A stretch of DNA of 47,377 nt from DASCOT01 sp036012155 (GTDB lineage Bacteria > Acidobacteriota > UBA890 > WLXD01), in contig DASCOT010000106.1 in NCBI GenBank assembly GCA_036012155.1, positions 1-47,377 of the forward strand, in the 5' to 3' direction. The notes below the pieces were generated by a model that was given only the letters and a program-made list of their open reading frames with translations, had not been told where the DNA came from and made no database searches. A program made the translations under genes and the position numbers. This document shows positions 17,179 to 25,897 of the stretch, one piece after another (positions within the stretch are counted from its first letter, which is position 1; every line of letters begins with the position of its first letter).

Positions 17179-18675
17179 ATGGTGAAGCGAAGCTTCGGTC
17201 AGGGTCGCCGGACCAAGATCGTCTGCACGATCGGCCCGGCGACGCAGGAGCGTGGTCAGCTCGAAGCTCTGATTGACGCCGGCATGGATGTGGCGCGCTT
17301 GAACTTCTCGCACGGCGAGCCGGAATGGCATCGTCGCACCGTTGCGCTAATCCGTGCGATCTCGGCGGCGAGGAACCACCCCATCGGAGTCATGCTCGAC
17401 ATTCCCGGTCCCAAGCTGCGGCTCGGCGAAATCCCCGATGGACCCATCTTCCTGGACAGCGGCTCCGCGGTGCGACTGGTGGCTGGCGATTCGCCGGGAG
17501 ACGCCGACGAGATCTCGGTCAACTATGCATCGCTGGCAGACGAGCTCGAGCCCGCCGATCGGATCTTCGTGGGGGACGGCGATGTCGAGCTCGAGGTCGA
17601 ATCTATCCACAACAATGCGGTGCACTGTCGGGTGATCTCCGGTGGACCCGTGTCCAGTCACAAGGGCATGAACTTTCCCACCAGGACGCTATCGCTACCG
17701 ACCATTACGCCCGCAGATCGGGAGGCAATCGCACTCGGCGTGACGGCCGGGGTCGATTTCGTAGCGTTGTCGTTCGTGCGAAGCGGTGCCGACGTCGAGC
17801 TGGCGCACAGCGTGATCCTCGAGCACGGCGGCAACCTGCCGGTGATCGCCAAGATCGAGAAGCACGAAGCGATGCAGAACCTGGACGAGATCATCGAGCA
17901 GTCGGACGGCTTGCTCGTGGCGCGGGGTGACCTGGCTGTAGAAATACCCCTGGAGGAGGTGCCGCGCGCTCAGAAGCGCATCATTCGGAGCGCCAACGCG
18001 GCTGGAAAGCCGGTGATCACGGCGACCCAGATGCTGAGATCAATGGTATCGGCCACCCGGCCAACACGTGCCGAGACCACCGATGTGGCAAACGCGCTGT
18101 ACGACGGAACCGACGCCGTGATGCTGTCGGAGGAGACTGCCGTCGGCTCCAACCCGGTTGGCGCGGTGAACATCATGCGCCGCATTTGCATCGCCACCGA
18201 GCGCGATATGGAGCGCCCCGAGGTCGACAGGAAGCTACCGACAGAGCGTCGTGACTCGGTTCCGCACGTGGTCGCCGCGGCGGCAGCGCTGGTCGCTCGA
18301 CTTCTCGACGTAGCCGCGATCTTGGTCCCGACCCGCACTGGCAGCACAGCCATCAAGATGGCGGAGTTTCGGCCGCGTCAGCCGATCCTCGCGATCAGCA
18401 CGCATCCGGTCACGGTGGGGAGACTGACGCTGACCTGGGGGGTGATCCCGCTGCTGGGCAACGAGGTTCCAACCCACGAGGCGATGCTGGCGGAGGCTGA
18501 GGCGACGGCTCGCGAGGGGGAGCTGCTACATGAGGGCGATCTCGTGGTAATCACCGCTGGCTTCCCGGTGGGTGGTCCAGGGACTACGAACACTGTGACC
18601 GTAAAGGCGATCGGGGAAGACCTGGCGGTGGGCGGGTGGGATCAGCGCCCGCTGTTCGCTGACTCCAGCGACTAG
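17179..18675 (+). CDS. pyk: Pyruvate kinase
   Basis: 498 aa, usual length. Converts phosphoenolpyruvate and ADP to pyruvate and ATP. Motifs: TKIVCTIGPAT at the N-terminus, LNFSHGEPEWH, the active-site stretch VIAKIEKHEAMQNLDEI with the catalytic Lys, VARGDLAVEIPLEEV, and TRAETTDVANALYDGTDAVM. The usual SGET following this is SEET here, a variation seen in some lineages. The C-terminal allosteric domain is present (IATERDMERPE..., TRTGSTAIKMAEFRPRQPI). The upstream gene ends 50 bases before its ATG. Pyruvate it produces is the substrate for the acetolactate synthase encoded at the start of the window, although the genes are not linked. Confidence 0.95.
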   Translation: MVKRSFGQGRRTKIVCTIGPATQERGQLEALIDAGMDVARLNFSHGEPEWHRRTVALIRAISAARNHPIGVMLDIPGPKLRLGEIPDGPIFLDSGSAVRLVAGDSPGDADEISVNYASLADELEPADRIFVGDGDVELEVESIHNNAVHCRVISGGPVSSHKGMNFPTRTLSLPTITPADREAIALGVTAGVDFVALSFVRSGADVELAHSVILEHGGNLPVIAKIEKHEAMQNLDEIIEQSDGLLVARGDLAVEIPLEEVPRAQKRIIRSANAAGKPVITATQMLRSMVSATRPTRAETTDVANALYDGTDAVMLSEETAVGSNPVGAVNIMRRICIATERDMERPEVDRKLPTERRDSVPHVVAAAAALVARLLDVAAILVPTRTGSTAIKMAEFRPRQPILAISTHPVTVGRLTLTWGVIPLLGNEVPTHEAMLAEAEATAREGELLHEGDLVVITAGFPVGGPGTTNTVTVKAIGEDLAVGGWDQRPLFADSSD

Positions 18676-18734
18676 GAGCCCGTACGAGATAATCGGTAGG
18701 CAGACCAACGACCTGCAACGACGAGGACAAATCG

Positions 18735-19394
18735 ATGTCGTCTCAGTCGATCGAGGACTACATCAAGGCCATCTTCGAGCTCGGGGGCGGTGGAGCTCCC
18801 GTGCAAACGTCGGTGATCGCCGATCGGCTGGAGGTGCGGCCTGCGTCGGTCAGCAACATGATGCGCCGGCTCGCAAAGCTCGGGCTGGTTGAGCACGAGC
18901 CCTATCGAGGTGTCATTCTCACCGACGACGGCGAGCGCCTGGCGCGGCGCATGCTCCGGCGCCATCGGCTAATTGAGCGCTTTCTGAGCGAGTACCTCGA
19001 GTACCCTTGGGACGAGGTTCATGCGGAAGCCGAGCGCCTCGAGCACGCCGTGAGCCAGCGTTTCGTAGGAGCCCTCGATCGCCTACTTCAGAGTCCGGGT
19101 ACCGATCCGCACGGTGCGCCCATTCCCGCCAGCGACGGGTCGATGGAGGAGCCCCAGTATCCGCCACTGTCGGATTTGCAGGTCGGAGAGAACGCTATCG
19201 TGCGACGTGTCATAGACGGTGACGCGGAGCTCCTCCGTTACCTCGGCGAGATCGGTGTCCGACTCGAAGCGGAGTTGGAGATAGTCGACCGCGGAGCCCG
19301 CGGTGATTCGGTAACGGTGCGGGTGGGCGATCGCACGTCGCTTCTGGGGCTGGCGGTGGCCGGCGGCGTGTTCGTGGAACGGGTCTCGGGATAG
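18735..19394 (+). CDS. DtxR/MntR-family metal-dependent transcriptional repressor
   Basis: 219 aa. N-terminal winged helix (IEDYIKAIFEL..., VRPASVSNMMRRLAKLGLVEHEPYRGVILT), then the metal-binding dimerisation domain with RRHRLIERFL, the PWDEVHAEAERLEHAVS helix and DPHGAPIP, then a C-terminal FeoA/SH3-like domain (LGEIGVRLEAELEIVDRG...). These proteins bind Fe(II) or Mn(II) and repress metal-uptake genes. No uptake gene is adjacent, so its regulon lies elsewhere; the metal cannot be chosen from sequence alone. It is 59 bases downstream of pyk; a start at ATG 18735 fits the family. Confidence 0.88.
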   Translation: MSSQSIEDYIKAIFELGGGGAPVQTSVIADRLEVRPASVSNMMRRLAKLGLVEHEPYRGVILTDDGERLARRMLRRHRLIERFLSEYLEYPWDEVHAEAERLEHAVSQRFVGALDRLLQSPGTDPHGAPIPASDGSMEEPQYPPLSDLQVGENAIVRRVIDGDAELLRYLGEIGVRLEAELEIVDRGARGDSVTVRVGDRTSLLGLAVAGGVFVERVSG

Positions 19395-19450
19395 ACTCTC
19401 CGCGAAACGGGTCCTTTCGAGCACTCCTACGAGCGGCGAGGTCTTCCCAG

Positions 19451-19846
19451 ATGCCCGTCCTGCGACAAATCAGCGTCTTCCTGGAGAACGTTCCCGGCCG
19501 CCTGGCGACCCTCTGCAACAGGCTGGAGTCGAACGGCATCGACCTGCGTGCGATGACGACCTCGGAGGGCAGCGACTATGGAGTCGTGCGCATGCTCGTG
19601 GACGACGTCGACGGCGCCGAGGAGGTGCTGCGCGAAGCCAGCCTGCCATTCTCGACCATCGAGGTGCTGGCCCTGGAGGTGTCCGATGAGCCAGGAGCGC
19701 TCGGCAAGGTCGCCGTGCGGCTCGCAGAGGCCGGCATCAACGTCGAGTACGCGTACGCCACTGCCGTTTCCGGGATGGCCCGGGCGCTCTGTGTATTCAA
19801 GGTGGCCGACCCGATCGGCGCCGCGGCATCGCTCGACCAGAACTAG
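19451..19846 (+). CDS. Tandem ACT-domain protein
   Basis: 131 aa made of two ACT domains and nothing else: RQISVFLENVPGRLATLCNRL (residues 4-24) opens the first, VLALEVSDEPGALGKVAVRL (about 73-92) the second. Each has the ligand-binding loop pattern (ENVPGRL, SDEPGAL). Free-standing double ACT proteins are thought to bind amino acids and regulate enzymes allosterically; a partner is not evident from the neighbourhood. It follows the DtxR gene by 56 bases and precedes a membrane protein gene by nine bases. Confidence 0.85.
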   Translation: MPVLRQISVFLENVPGRLATLCNRLESNGIDLRAMTTSEGSDYGVVRMLVDDVDGAEEVLREASLPFSTIEVLALEVSDEPGALGKVAVRLAEAGINVEYAYATAVSGMARALCVFKVADPIGAAASLDQN

Positions 19847-19855
19847 CATCGCGAA

Positions 19856-20281
19856 TTGGTACCCCACACCGTCGTCGTTGATTTCGCGGTAGCCCTGCTA
19901 GCCACCTCGGTGGTGTGCGACCTGCTGTCCAGCACCGTGGACGAACAGGACCTTCGCATCGTCGCGTCGTGGACGCTGACGTTCGGGGCGCTAGCCGCGG
20001 CGTTCGCGGTGCTCTCCGGCTACGCGGCGTACAACGCCGCGCTACCAACCGGCGCCGCTGAAGTTACGGTGCTTCGACACCGGCTCGGCGGATGGGTCGT
20101 GCTGGCGACGTTCGCGCCGCTCGCTGCCTGGCGGCTCGTTGCCAGGGGCAAGCTTCCAGAGCGCGGCCGCAGCCTGTATTGGGTCGTGGCGCTACTCGGC
20201 GCGGGGGCACTCGCGACCACCGCCTACCTCGGCGGCAACGCCGTGTACCAACATGGGGTCGGGGTCACTCTGGTCCCCTGA
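19856..20281 (+). CDS. DUF2231-like integral membrane protein
   Basis: 141 aa with four hydrophobic segments (about residues 8-25, 36-58, 77-95 and 106-125). The PHTVVVDFAVALLATSVVCDLL start and the closing GGNAVYQHGVGV match DUF2231 membrane proteins (PF09990), which contain conserved His residues suggestive of haem or metal binding. The function of the family is not established. The only suitable start is TTG at 19856, nine bases after the ACT gene, so the pair is probably co-transcribed. Confidence 0.7.
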   Translation: MVPHTVVVDFAVALLATSVVCDLLSSTVDEQDLRIVASWTLTFGALAAAFAVLSGYAAYNAALPTGAAEVTVLRHRLGGWVVLATFAPLAAWRLVARGKLPERGRSLYWVVALLGAGALATTAYLGGNAVYQHGVGVTLVP

Positions 20282-20337
20282 CGCGCTGCTGTTGAACAGG
20301 CGCGATGATCGCACCCTGAACCGCGTTGGCCACCCGC

Positions 20338-20367
20338 ATGCGACGGTGCGGTATGCGACGGTGCGGT
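20338..20367 (+). repeat. Tandem 15-bp repeat, two perfect copies
   Basis: The unit ATGCGACGGTGCGGT occurs at 20338-20352 and 20353-20367, followed by a partial echo (TTTTGCGGTCG). It lies in the 230-base gap before the gene at 20512. Too few copies to suggest a function; it may be simple slippage. Confidence 0.8.
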
Positions 20368-20463
20368 GTTTTGCGGTCGTCAAAGGCTCGCAACAGCTCG
20401 CCCGAGAGTGCGCGCCTTAGACTGGCAACCGAAGCCCCACCCACTCCCACGCGTGTCAGTGAT

Positions 20464-20479
20464 GGGCACGAGGTTTGCC
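20464..20479 (+). promoter_or_regulatory. Candidate sigma-54 promoter (overlapping an extended -10 element)
   Basis: GGGCACG-AGGT-TTGCC matches the -24/-12 consensus TGGCACG-N4-TTGCW except for its first and last bases; the GG and GC dinucleotides and their spacing are right. It lies 33 bases before the ATG at 20512. Eight bases downstream, TTGCTACAAT is an extended sigma-70 -10 (TACAAT 20487-20492) with no clear -35, so either polymerase could be used. A sigma-54 activator gene is at 22902-24428. Confidence 0.45.
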
Positions 20480-20511
20480 TGGTTGCTACAATCTAGCGTG
20501 GAGGAGGGACT

Positions 20512-20892
20512 ATGCGTTTCACGGAGTCAGAGATCGCGATGGCGGCGCGTCTGCGCGGTGTCGGACTTCAATGGGATCCGCAGCCCGGCCACTACATTTT
20601 CGATATCGATGGCGTCATAAAGGCCGGATCACCGTTCCAGGCCAGTGTGTACCTGATCACCAGCCCGAACCAAACGGCCGCCGCGGCTGGCGGCCACGAC
20701 GTTCTGGCAAGCGGTTTTGCGTGGCTACCGACGTGGGAAGACGCGCGGGCCTGGCTGGTCGATCGTGGGTTCAGCCCCAAGCAATTGGCTGGCGCGCTCG
20801 AAAAGGGGCTCGGAGAGGGCCTCAGCGACCGTGAATCGCTGTACACGCTGATTATCGAGCACCTCGAGAAGGACTCGCAGGAAAGCAAATAA
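20512..20892 (+). CDS. Protein of unknown function, first gene of an envelope operon
   Basis: 126 aa, not recognised. No signal peptide or membrane segment; the composition suggests a small soluble alpha/beta protein (RFTESEIAMAARLRGVGLQW, then GHYIFDIDGVIKAGSPFQ, then a helical C-terminus LYTLIIEHLEKDSQESK). Strong GGAGGAGGG ribosome-binding site before the ATG. Its TAA stop overlaps the ATG of the following lipoprotein gene by one base, so the two are translationally coupled; a TTG-started outer-membrane gene follows. The context suggests a cytoplasmic partner of an envelope function, but no activity can be assigned. Confidence 0.75.
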   Translation: MRFTESEIAMAARLRGVGLQWDPQPGHYIFDIDGVIKAGSPFQASVYLITSPNQTAAAAGGHDVLASGFAWLPTWEDARAWLVDRGFSPKQLAGALEKGLGEGLSDRESLYTLIIEHLEKDSQESK

Positions 20893-21818
20893 TGTCCTGG
20901 AAACGAATCGGGGCGTCTCGCCTCCTGGTCGTAGTCTGTGCGGTGCTGCTGCCGGCGTGTAACCAGACGCCGACGGAGATCACGCCGTTGCCCAAAGCGA
21001 TTGGCGAGGTCGAAGCGATCTTGATCGACGTGGCTTCGCTGCAGCCACTGGACCCGGCCACCGAGGGAATCTATTACTTGTGGGCGCTGCTCGAGCGTAG
21101 CGAGTCGGAGAGCCTCGCCACATTCAATATCGGTCCTGGCGGCCAGATAGTCGACACCTCGGGCGCCCCGCTCCGGGAGTTTCGCTCCGATCAGTTTGCC
21201 TTGCGCGAAACCCTCGGCATATTGATCACGGTCGAGTCCGACGCCGACGCGCCCGAGGCGCCGTCCGGAATGCAGATACTCTCGGGTACCTTCATCGAGG
21301 GTGTCGCGACGCTGGCGGTCCCAATCTCGAGCGCCATCACGAGCGCCGGTGGCAGCATGCGAGTCTTCAGTCCCACGGATGGTCCGAACACCAACGAGAC
21401 CTCGGGGATCTGGATGGTCGATGGCAACGGCGACCCTTCGGTCGGCCTCCCCGACACCACCGCCGCGTTGGAATATGAGTTGTTCATCGACATAAACGGC
21501 AGCTCGGTCGCCGTGGGCCGCTTCGACCGCGCCGACCAGGCCGACGACAGCTGTCGCTTCTGCGCCGATAGCAGTCTGGCCCCGGCGCGCCCTGGGGAGG
21601 ACTTGCTGACCAACGCGTCGGGCGGCCTGGCATTTCCCGCCAGCCTTGCGGGGGCCCGCATCACCGTGAGCCTGGAGGGCGGGGCGAGTGATTTCCTCAG
21701 TCGATCACAGTTAATCGTTCTGGAGGGAACCGTTCCCATCGGGGTGACGCCGGGAGCGATGGTACCGCTGGTCAATCGGACCAGCACCTTCCCCTCCGGC
21801 AAGGCCATCCTCTTCTAG
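20892..21818 (+). CDS. Predicted lipoprotein of unknown function
   Basis: 308 aa. A basic N-terminus and hydrophobic stretch (RLLVVVCAVLLPAC) end in a lipobox with Cys23, so it should be lipidated and exported. The mature part is beta-rich and has no recognised domain: LDPATEGIYYLWALLERS, FSPTDGPNTNETSGIWM, and a CRFC pair near residue 217 that could bind metal or form a disulfide. A repeated ITVESD/ITVSLEGG style hints at an immunoglobulin- or jelly-roll-like fold, but this is a guess. It is sandwiched between coupled genes, with a predicted outer-membrane protein downstream, so the pair may act together at the outer membrane. Confidence 0.75.
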   Translation: MSWKRIGASRLLVVVCAVLLPACNQTPTEITPLPKAIGEVEAILIDVASLQPLDPATEGIYYLWALLERSESESLATFNIGPGGQIVDTSGAPLREFRSDQFALRETLGILITVESDADAPEAPSGMQILSGTFIEGVATLAVPISSAITSAGGSMRVFSPTDGPNTNETSGIWMVDGNGDPSVGLPDTTAALEYELFIDINGSSVAVGRFDRADQADDSCRFCADSSLAPARPGEDLLTNASGGLAFPASLAGARITVSLEGGASDFLSRSQLIVLEGTVPIGVTPGAMVPLVNRTSTFPSGKAILF

Positions 21819-21827
21819 GAGCTCCCT

Positions 21828-22517
21828 TTGAGGTTGCGCTCGCTGTTCGCTGCTCCACTGCTGATCGGCCTGGCTCTCCTGCCGGGCGAAGCGAGCGCAA
21901 CGCCTACCGCACCGGGCTCACCGGTAGCGGCGGACGAGGAGGCCAAGTCGGGCAGCACGGGGACGGTCGGGCTCTTTGATCTTCAGCAAACCACCCGGCG
22001 CAGCGACAGACCGCCTTCAGACCCAGTTGGCGGATTCCAGATCAGCGTCATCGCAGGAGTGCAGATGCGAGGCTCGGCCTCCGGTCACCTCGGGGCCGCC
22101 GTCGGCTACTTCAAGCGCTCGACTGGCAACGTCGGCATCGAGATCGAGGGCGGCGTGACGCGCGGACCGAACGGTCAGGTCAACCACGGCCTGGTCAGCA
22201 TGATCTTCCAATCCGGCGGCCGCTCCAGCAAGCTTGCTCCGTATCTCGCATTGGGCGGCGGTATCTACCACGCCAAGGAGCGGCTACGGGATAGGGTAGC
22301 CGAGACGCTGCCGGAGTTCGGTATCGAGACGACCGGAGGACTCGAGACCGGTCCCTTGATCGCCTTCGGGATCGGCTTTCGCATCTTCCTGTCGGAAAAG
22401 GTCTCTTTCCGCGCCGACTATCGCGAGCTGCGGGCAATCACCGGCGGCAGCGGCAGCATCCTTGATCGGCTCTTCTCGATGCGCCGCATCGGCGGATTCC
22501 TTTCGTTCCAGCTCTGA
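21828..22517 (+). CDS. Predicted outer-membrane beta-barrel protein
   Basis: 229 aa. The start is TTG with GGAG eight bases upstream; no nearer ATG fits. A signal peptide (RLRSLFAAPLLIGLALLPGEASA, cut near residue 24) is followed by a low-complexity linker and alternating amphipathic strands typical of small eight-stranded barrels (VGIEIEGGVTRG, HGLVSMIFQSG, LAPYLALGGGIYHAK, IAFGIGFRIFLSEKVSFRADYREL). It ends GGFLSFQL. Nine bases separate it from the lipoprotein gene. The family is not identified; porin, adhesin or assembly roles are all possible. Confidence 0.72.
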   Translation: MRLRSLFAAPLLIGLALLPGEASATPTAPGSPVAADEEAKSGSTGTVGLFDLQQTTRRSDRPPSDPVGGFQISVIAGVQMRGSASGHLGAAVGYFKRSTGNVGIEIEGGVTRGPNGQVNHGLVSMIFQSGGRSSKLAPYLALGGGIYHAKERLRDRVAETLPEFGIETTGGLETGPLIAFGIGFRIFLSEKVSFRADYRELRAITGGSGSILDRLFSMRRIGGFLSFQL

Positions 22518-22901
22518 CCGGCGGCGGCAAGATTCCGACACGCCTGCTGCGACCATCGGCGCCGCTGAACGACAGGCCGCCGGGCACCCGCCGGGCCAGC
22601 TCACCGGGTTCAGAGCGAGGGTCCCCTGTTTCCCCTTCCGTCCGACGTTATCCCGGTTCCGCGAGCCGGCCCGACTGATGCCCGGCGGCCTCATGGCGAT
22701 ATAAAGCAAGGACGATGCCAAACTCGGACTTGGCCAGACCACACAGTTCTCTCCAGGGTCGTCGAGGATCGGCAAGTCCCCTGCTGTCAGTCGCTTGGTC
22801 GGGAGCGTCACAAGTCGGCGACCGGCGCGGCAACACTCCGTTCACGCTGGAGTCGGCTCGACACGGGCGCTCTTTGACGATCGGCCGACGACGCAGTGTG
22901 G
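22518..22901. other. Convergent intergenic gap, nothing recognised
   Basis: 384 bases between the outer-membrane protein gene and the oppositely oriented sigma-54 activator. No hairpin followed by a T run, no repeat family and no ORF with a ribosome-binding site was found. A direct repeat of CCGCCGGGC/CCGCCGGGCC near 22575 is the only local structure. Confidence 0.4.
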
Positions 22902-24428
22902 TCAGCGTCGATGCGCCGACGCCTTGTCCTCAGGCACGTCGATGTCGAGCCGTCGCAGCTTGTGGTACAGCGACGTGCGCGGAATCCCGAGCACCTCGGC
23001 GGCACGCGTCTTATTGCCTTTGACCGCTGCGAGCACGCGACGGATATGCGCCGCCACGATGCTGTCGAGCTTGGCGTTGCCCAGATCGGTCTCCGACAGC
23101 GCCACGCCGGGCGCGGTGGGCGGCCGCCCTGCCCCCCTCATTGCAGCACCGATCGCCGGGGGTAAGTCGTCGACCTGGATTTGTTCCGACTCTGACAGCA
23201 CCGAGGCGCGACGCACTGCATTGCGAAGCTCGCGCACGTTGCCCGGCCAGTCGTAGCCGCCCAGCGCCGCCGCGGCCTGGTCGCTGAATCCGGTCGGCCC
23301 GCTGCCGTTCTCTTCCACGAAGTCACGTCGGAAGTGCTCGGCCAGCAGTGGGATGTCCTCGCGACGCTCGCGCAGGGCCGGTACGCGGATACCGAAAACG
23401 TTGAAGCGGTAGTAGAGATCCTCGCGGAACGCTCCCTCGTCGACCAGAGTGGGCAGATTCTGGTTGCTGGCCGCGATGAAACGCACATCGACACGGCGAG
23501 CGGCACGATCCTCACCTACTTTCTGAATCTCCCCGTACTCCAACGCGCGCAAGAGCATGACCTGGAGGCGCGGGCTCATCGCCTCGACCTCGTCGAGAAA
23601 CAGCGTACCCCCGTCGGCCAGCTCCATTTTGCCCGCCTTGTCGCGGTGTGCGCCGGTAAAGGAGCCCTTGACGTGGCCAAACAGCTCGGAGGCAAGCAGC
23701 TCCTCGGCGAACGCACCGCAGTTGACGATCATCAGCTCGCGATCACGACGCGGCGAGAAGTAGTGCACGCCATGAGCGAGCAGCTCTTTGCCAACGCCAC
23801 TGTCACCGGTCAACAGGACCGGCTCCTTGGTGGGCGCGACCCGTTTGACGAGTGCCTCGATGTTGCGAATCTGCTTCGACACCCCGACGATCTCGACGTT
23901 GTAGCCGCGGCGGCGCGAGTAACGCGTCAGCCACAGGCGTCCAATGACCATCGAGATGGCTTCGGCGAACTCCTCGAGCCGTTCTTGGTGCTCGCGGGTG
24001 TAATGGTCTAGCTCGCGAGATTCAACCGACAGCACACCGATCGCCTGACCCTGCAACCGAATAGGAACCACCAGGTCAGCCTGGACGTCCTTGAAAGCCG
24101 GAAAGTAGTAGGGATCCTCCCTGACGTCGTTGCACATATAGGTCTGGTTGTTGTGGTAGACCCAGGTGATGATCCCCGGTGACTGAGTGTCGAGCTCGAG
24201 GAGGTTCGGAAGGTCGGCGAGCAGCTCTCCTTCTTCTCGGTGGGCGACCAACCGGACATCGCCGTCCTCGTTCTCCATCACGAAGATCGACCCGTAGTCG
24301 CTCTCGGTCAGCGTCTTGGCAACGTCAACGAAATCCGCCAGCACAGGCTCGAGCAGCTCATCGCTGGGGTAGGCCTCGAGGCAGACCTTCTGCAGGATGT
24401 CGCGCGAAAGCGTATCGGTTGTCGACAT
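22902..24428 (-). CDS. GAF-domain sigma-54-dependent transcriptional activator
   Basis: 508 aa. N-terminal GAF sensor (about 25-165, SDYGSIFVMENEDGDVRLVA...VVPIRLQGQAIGVLSV), central AAA+ domain with Walker A TGDSGVGKE at about 207-215, the sigma-54 contact loop as GSFTGA at 255-260, Walker B LFLDE at 276-280, and a C-terminal Fis-type helix-turn-helix (TRAAEVLGIPRTSLYHKLRRL). It should activate sigma-54 promoters in response to a small ligand. The loop has Ser in place of the usual first Ala (GAFTGA), a minor variant known in active members. It lies 31 bases downstream of the lipoprotein gene on the same strand and faces the operon with the candidate sigma-54 promoter at 20464. Confidence 0.9.
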   Translation of the reverse strand: MSTTDTLSRDILQKVCLEAYPSDELLEPVLADFVDVAKTLTESDYGSIFVMENEDGDVRLVAHREEGELLADLPNLLELDTQSPGIITWVYHNNQTYMCNDVREDPYYFPAFKDVQADLVVPIRLQGQAIGVLSVESRELDHYTREHQERLEEFAEAISMVIGRLWLTRYSRRRGYNVEIVGVSKQIRNIEALVKRVAPTKEPVLLTGDSGVGKELLAHGVHYFSPRRDRELMIVNCGAFAEELLASELFGHVKGSFTGAHRDKAGKMELADGGTLFLDEVEAMSPRLQVMLLRALEYGEIQKVGEDRAARRVDVRFIAASNQNLPTLVDEGAFREDLYYRFNVFGIRVPALRERREDIPLLAEHFRRDFVEENGSGPTGFSDQAAAALGGYDWPGNVRELRNAVRRASVLSESEQIQVDDLPPAIGAAMRGAGRPPTAPGVALSETDLGNAKLDSIVAAHIRRVLAAVKGNKTRAAEVLGIPRTSLYHKLRRLDIDVPEDKASAHRR

Positions 24429-24459
24429 GCGGTCATTCTACCTCGACTAGCCGGCCGTC

Positions 24460-25818
24460 TCAGCGCGCCGACGCGTCCAGCACGATGAGCGAAAGTTGTC
24501 GCCGCTCAGACGACCATCGCAAGCCCCATGCGTGCGCGAATTCCGCACCGAGCACGGCCTGTGGCACCACGGAGGTCGACCCGGCAAGCGCATCGCGACT
24601 CGACTCGAGCCGGTACGCAACTCGGGCGCCGAAGCCGCCGAGCCGAGTGACCAGCGACACGACCCCGTCCGGTTGCTGGTCGACGGACTCCGCGAGGTGT
24701 ACGGTCGCCCGGGCCAATCCACCTTCGCTGATCCGCGAGGGGCCCCACAGGTCGATACCGGCCGCCACCGCTACGGAGGACAGACGAGGGAGCAGCAGAA
24801 GCTGCGCGTCGAGCCCATCCACGGGTACCCGTACATCGACCCAGTGCATCGGTCGCTCCAGGAACTCACCCGGCCCCGGGTTCCCGATGCCAGCCGGCAA
24901 GCCGGCGTGTGGCGGTCGGACGACCATGCGATCGTCGCTGAGCCACAGCTCCCAGTCGAGTGTCGAGATGACGTCGAAACCGAGCTCACCCTCGGCGCCA
25001 TCCAGTGGTTGCAACACGAACGGCACCGCTGTCGCCTCAACCCCGCCCAGCTCGACGGGCGCCACCGCGTGGCCGCCACCAGCCGAGTCGCCGTGAACAA
25101 CCAGCCCGACCCGGCCGACCAACTCCGGCGACAACGTCGAGCGCGGGGAGAGAAGCGACAGCCTCAGCCGCGCCGCGACGCCACCCATCTGTACAACGAC
25201 GATCGGCGCACCGGTCGAATCCCTTTCCAGCGGCACCGTCCCGGCAGAACCGCGCCACAGAATCACTGGCCCGTCCGAGTTCTGCGGCATCGTCGCCGCC
25301 GCCGCAGCGGCGGTGGACAGGCGCGCCCGTAGGGCGGCGTCCCGCGAGGCCTCGGCCGCGGCGCTCAAGTGCTCCGCTGCCAAGACCGAGTTTCCCCGAC
25401 GCCACGCGACGGCGGCTAGCACTCGCAGCGCTTCGGGGTGCGTCCGTTCGTCTGCTGCCAACTGTTCGGCCAGCGATCTCGCCTCATCGAATCGTCCGAG
25501 GGCAGCAGCGGCGCGGGCCAGCCCAAGGGTCCCCTCTGTCGAGCCGGCGCTCGCCGCCCGCCGATAGAAACTCTCCGCCTCGAGCAGCTCGCCTGAGCGC
25601 CACAGAGCCCGCCCGAGCAGGCTCCACGACTCGGGTCCCGGAGAGCGGCGCTCATAGGACGTTGCCCTGGCCAACGCGACGGTGATCTCGCCGGCGTCCA
25701 GCAGCGCGCGGATCTCGGATTGGACCACGATCGCCGCGTTGTTGATGTCTGGTGCAACTCCGGCACACCCCCACACCCCGACAACGAGCGCTACCGGGGC
25801 AAACAAACTTGGCCGCAC
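24460..25818 (-). CDS. Lipoprotein with TPR-like region and degenerate retropepsin-like fold
   Basis: About 452 aa if it starts at GTG 25818, which opens a lipoprotein signal (SLFAPVALVVGVWGC). An open frame extends to TTG 25911 but overlaps the divergent gene; neither start has a good ribosome-binding site. The first 190 residues are Ala/Leu/Arg-rich helical repeats of TPR type (SWSLLGRALWRSGELLEAESFYRRA...). From about residue 215 a beta-rich region resembles clan AA aspartyl proteases, duplicated (VVVQMGGVAARLRLSLLS..., LGFDVISTLDWELWLSDDRMVV). The DTG active-site triad is not present; the equivalent place reads LLSPRSTLS, so protease activity is unlikely. Probably co-transcribed with the downstream activator. 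Confidence 0.72.
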   Translation of the reverse strand: MRPSLFAPVALVVGVWGCAGVAPDINNAAIVVQSEIRALLDAGEITVALARATSYERRSPGPESWSLLGRALWRSGELLEAESFYRRAASAGSTEGTLGLARAAAALGRFDEARSLAEQLAADERTHPEALRVLAAVAWRRGNSVLAAEHLSAAAEASRDAALRARLSTAAAAAATMPQNSDGPVILWRGSAGTVPLERDSTGAPIVVVQMGGVAARLRLSLLSPRSTLSPELVGRVGLVVHGDSAGGGHAVAPVELGGVEATAVPFVLQPLDGAEGELGFDVISTLDWELWLSDDRMVVRPPHAGLPAGIGNPGPGEFLERPMHWVDVRVPVDGLDAQLLLLPRLSSVAVAAGIDLWGPSRISEGGLARATVHLAESVDQQPDGVVSLVTRLGGFGARVAYRLESSRDALAGSTSVVPQAVLGAEFAHAWGLRWSSERRQLSLIVLDASAR

Positions 25819-25897
25819 CTGGCGGCGTAAAAGCCAGCCCAGCCCACTTCTGCCGGCTCGGGATCCGATGCTATGATCTCCCCTGAAAGGGAGGCAT

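Noticed and set aside
22284..22811. 175-codon minus-strand ORF across the outer-membrane gene and the gap
   Set aside because: Mostly antisense to a better-supported gene; the part in the gap has no domain or ribosome-binding site.
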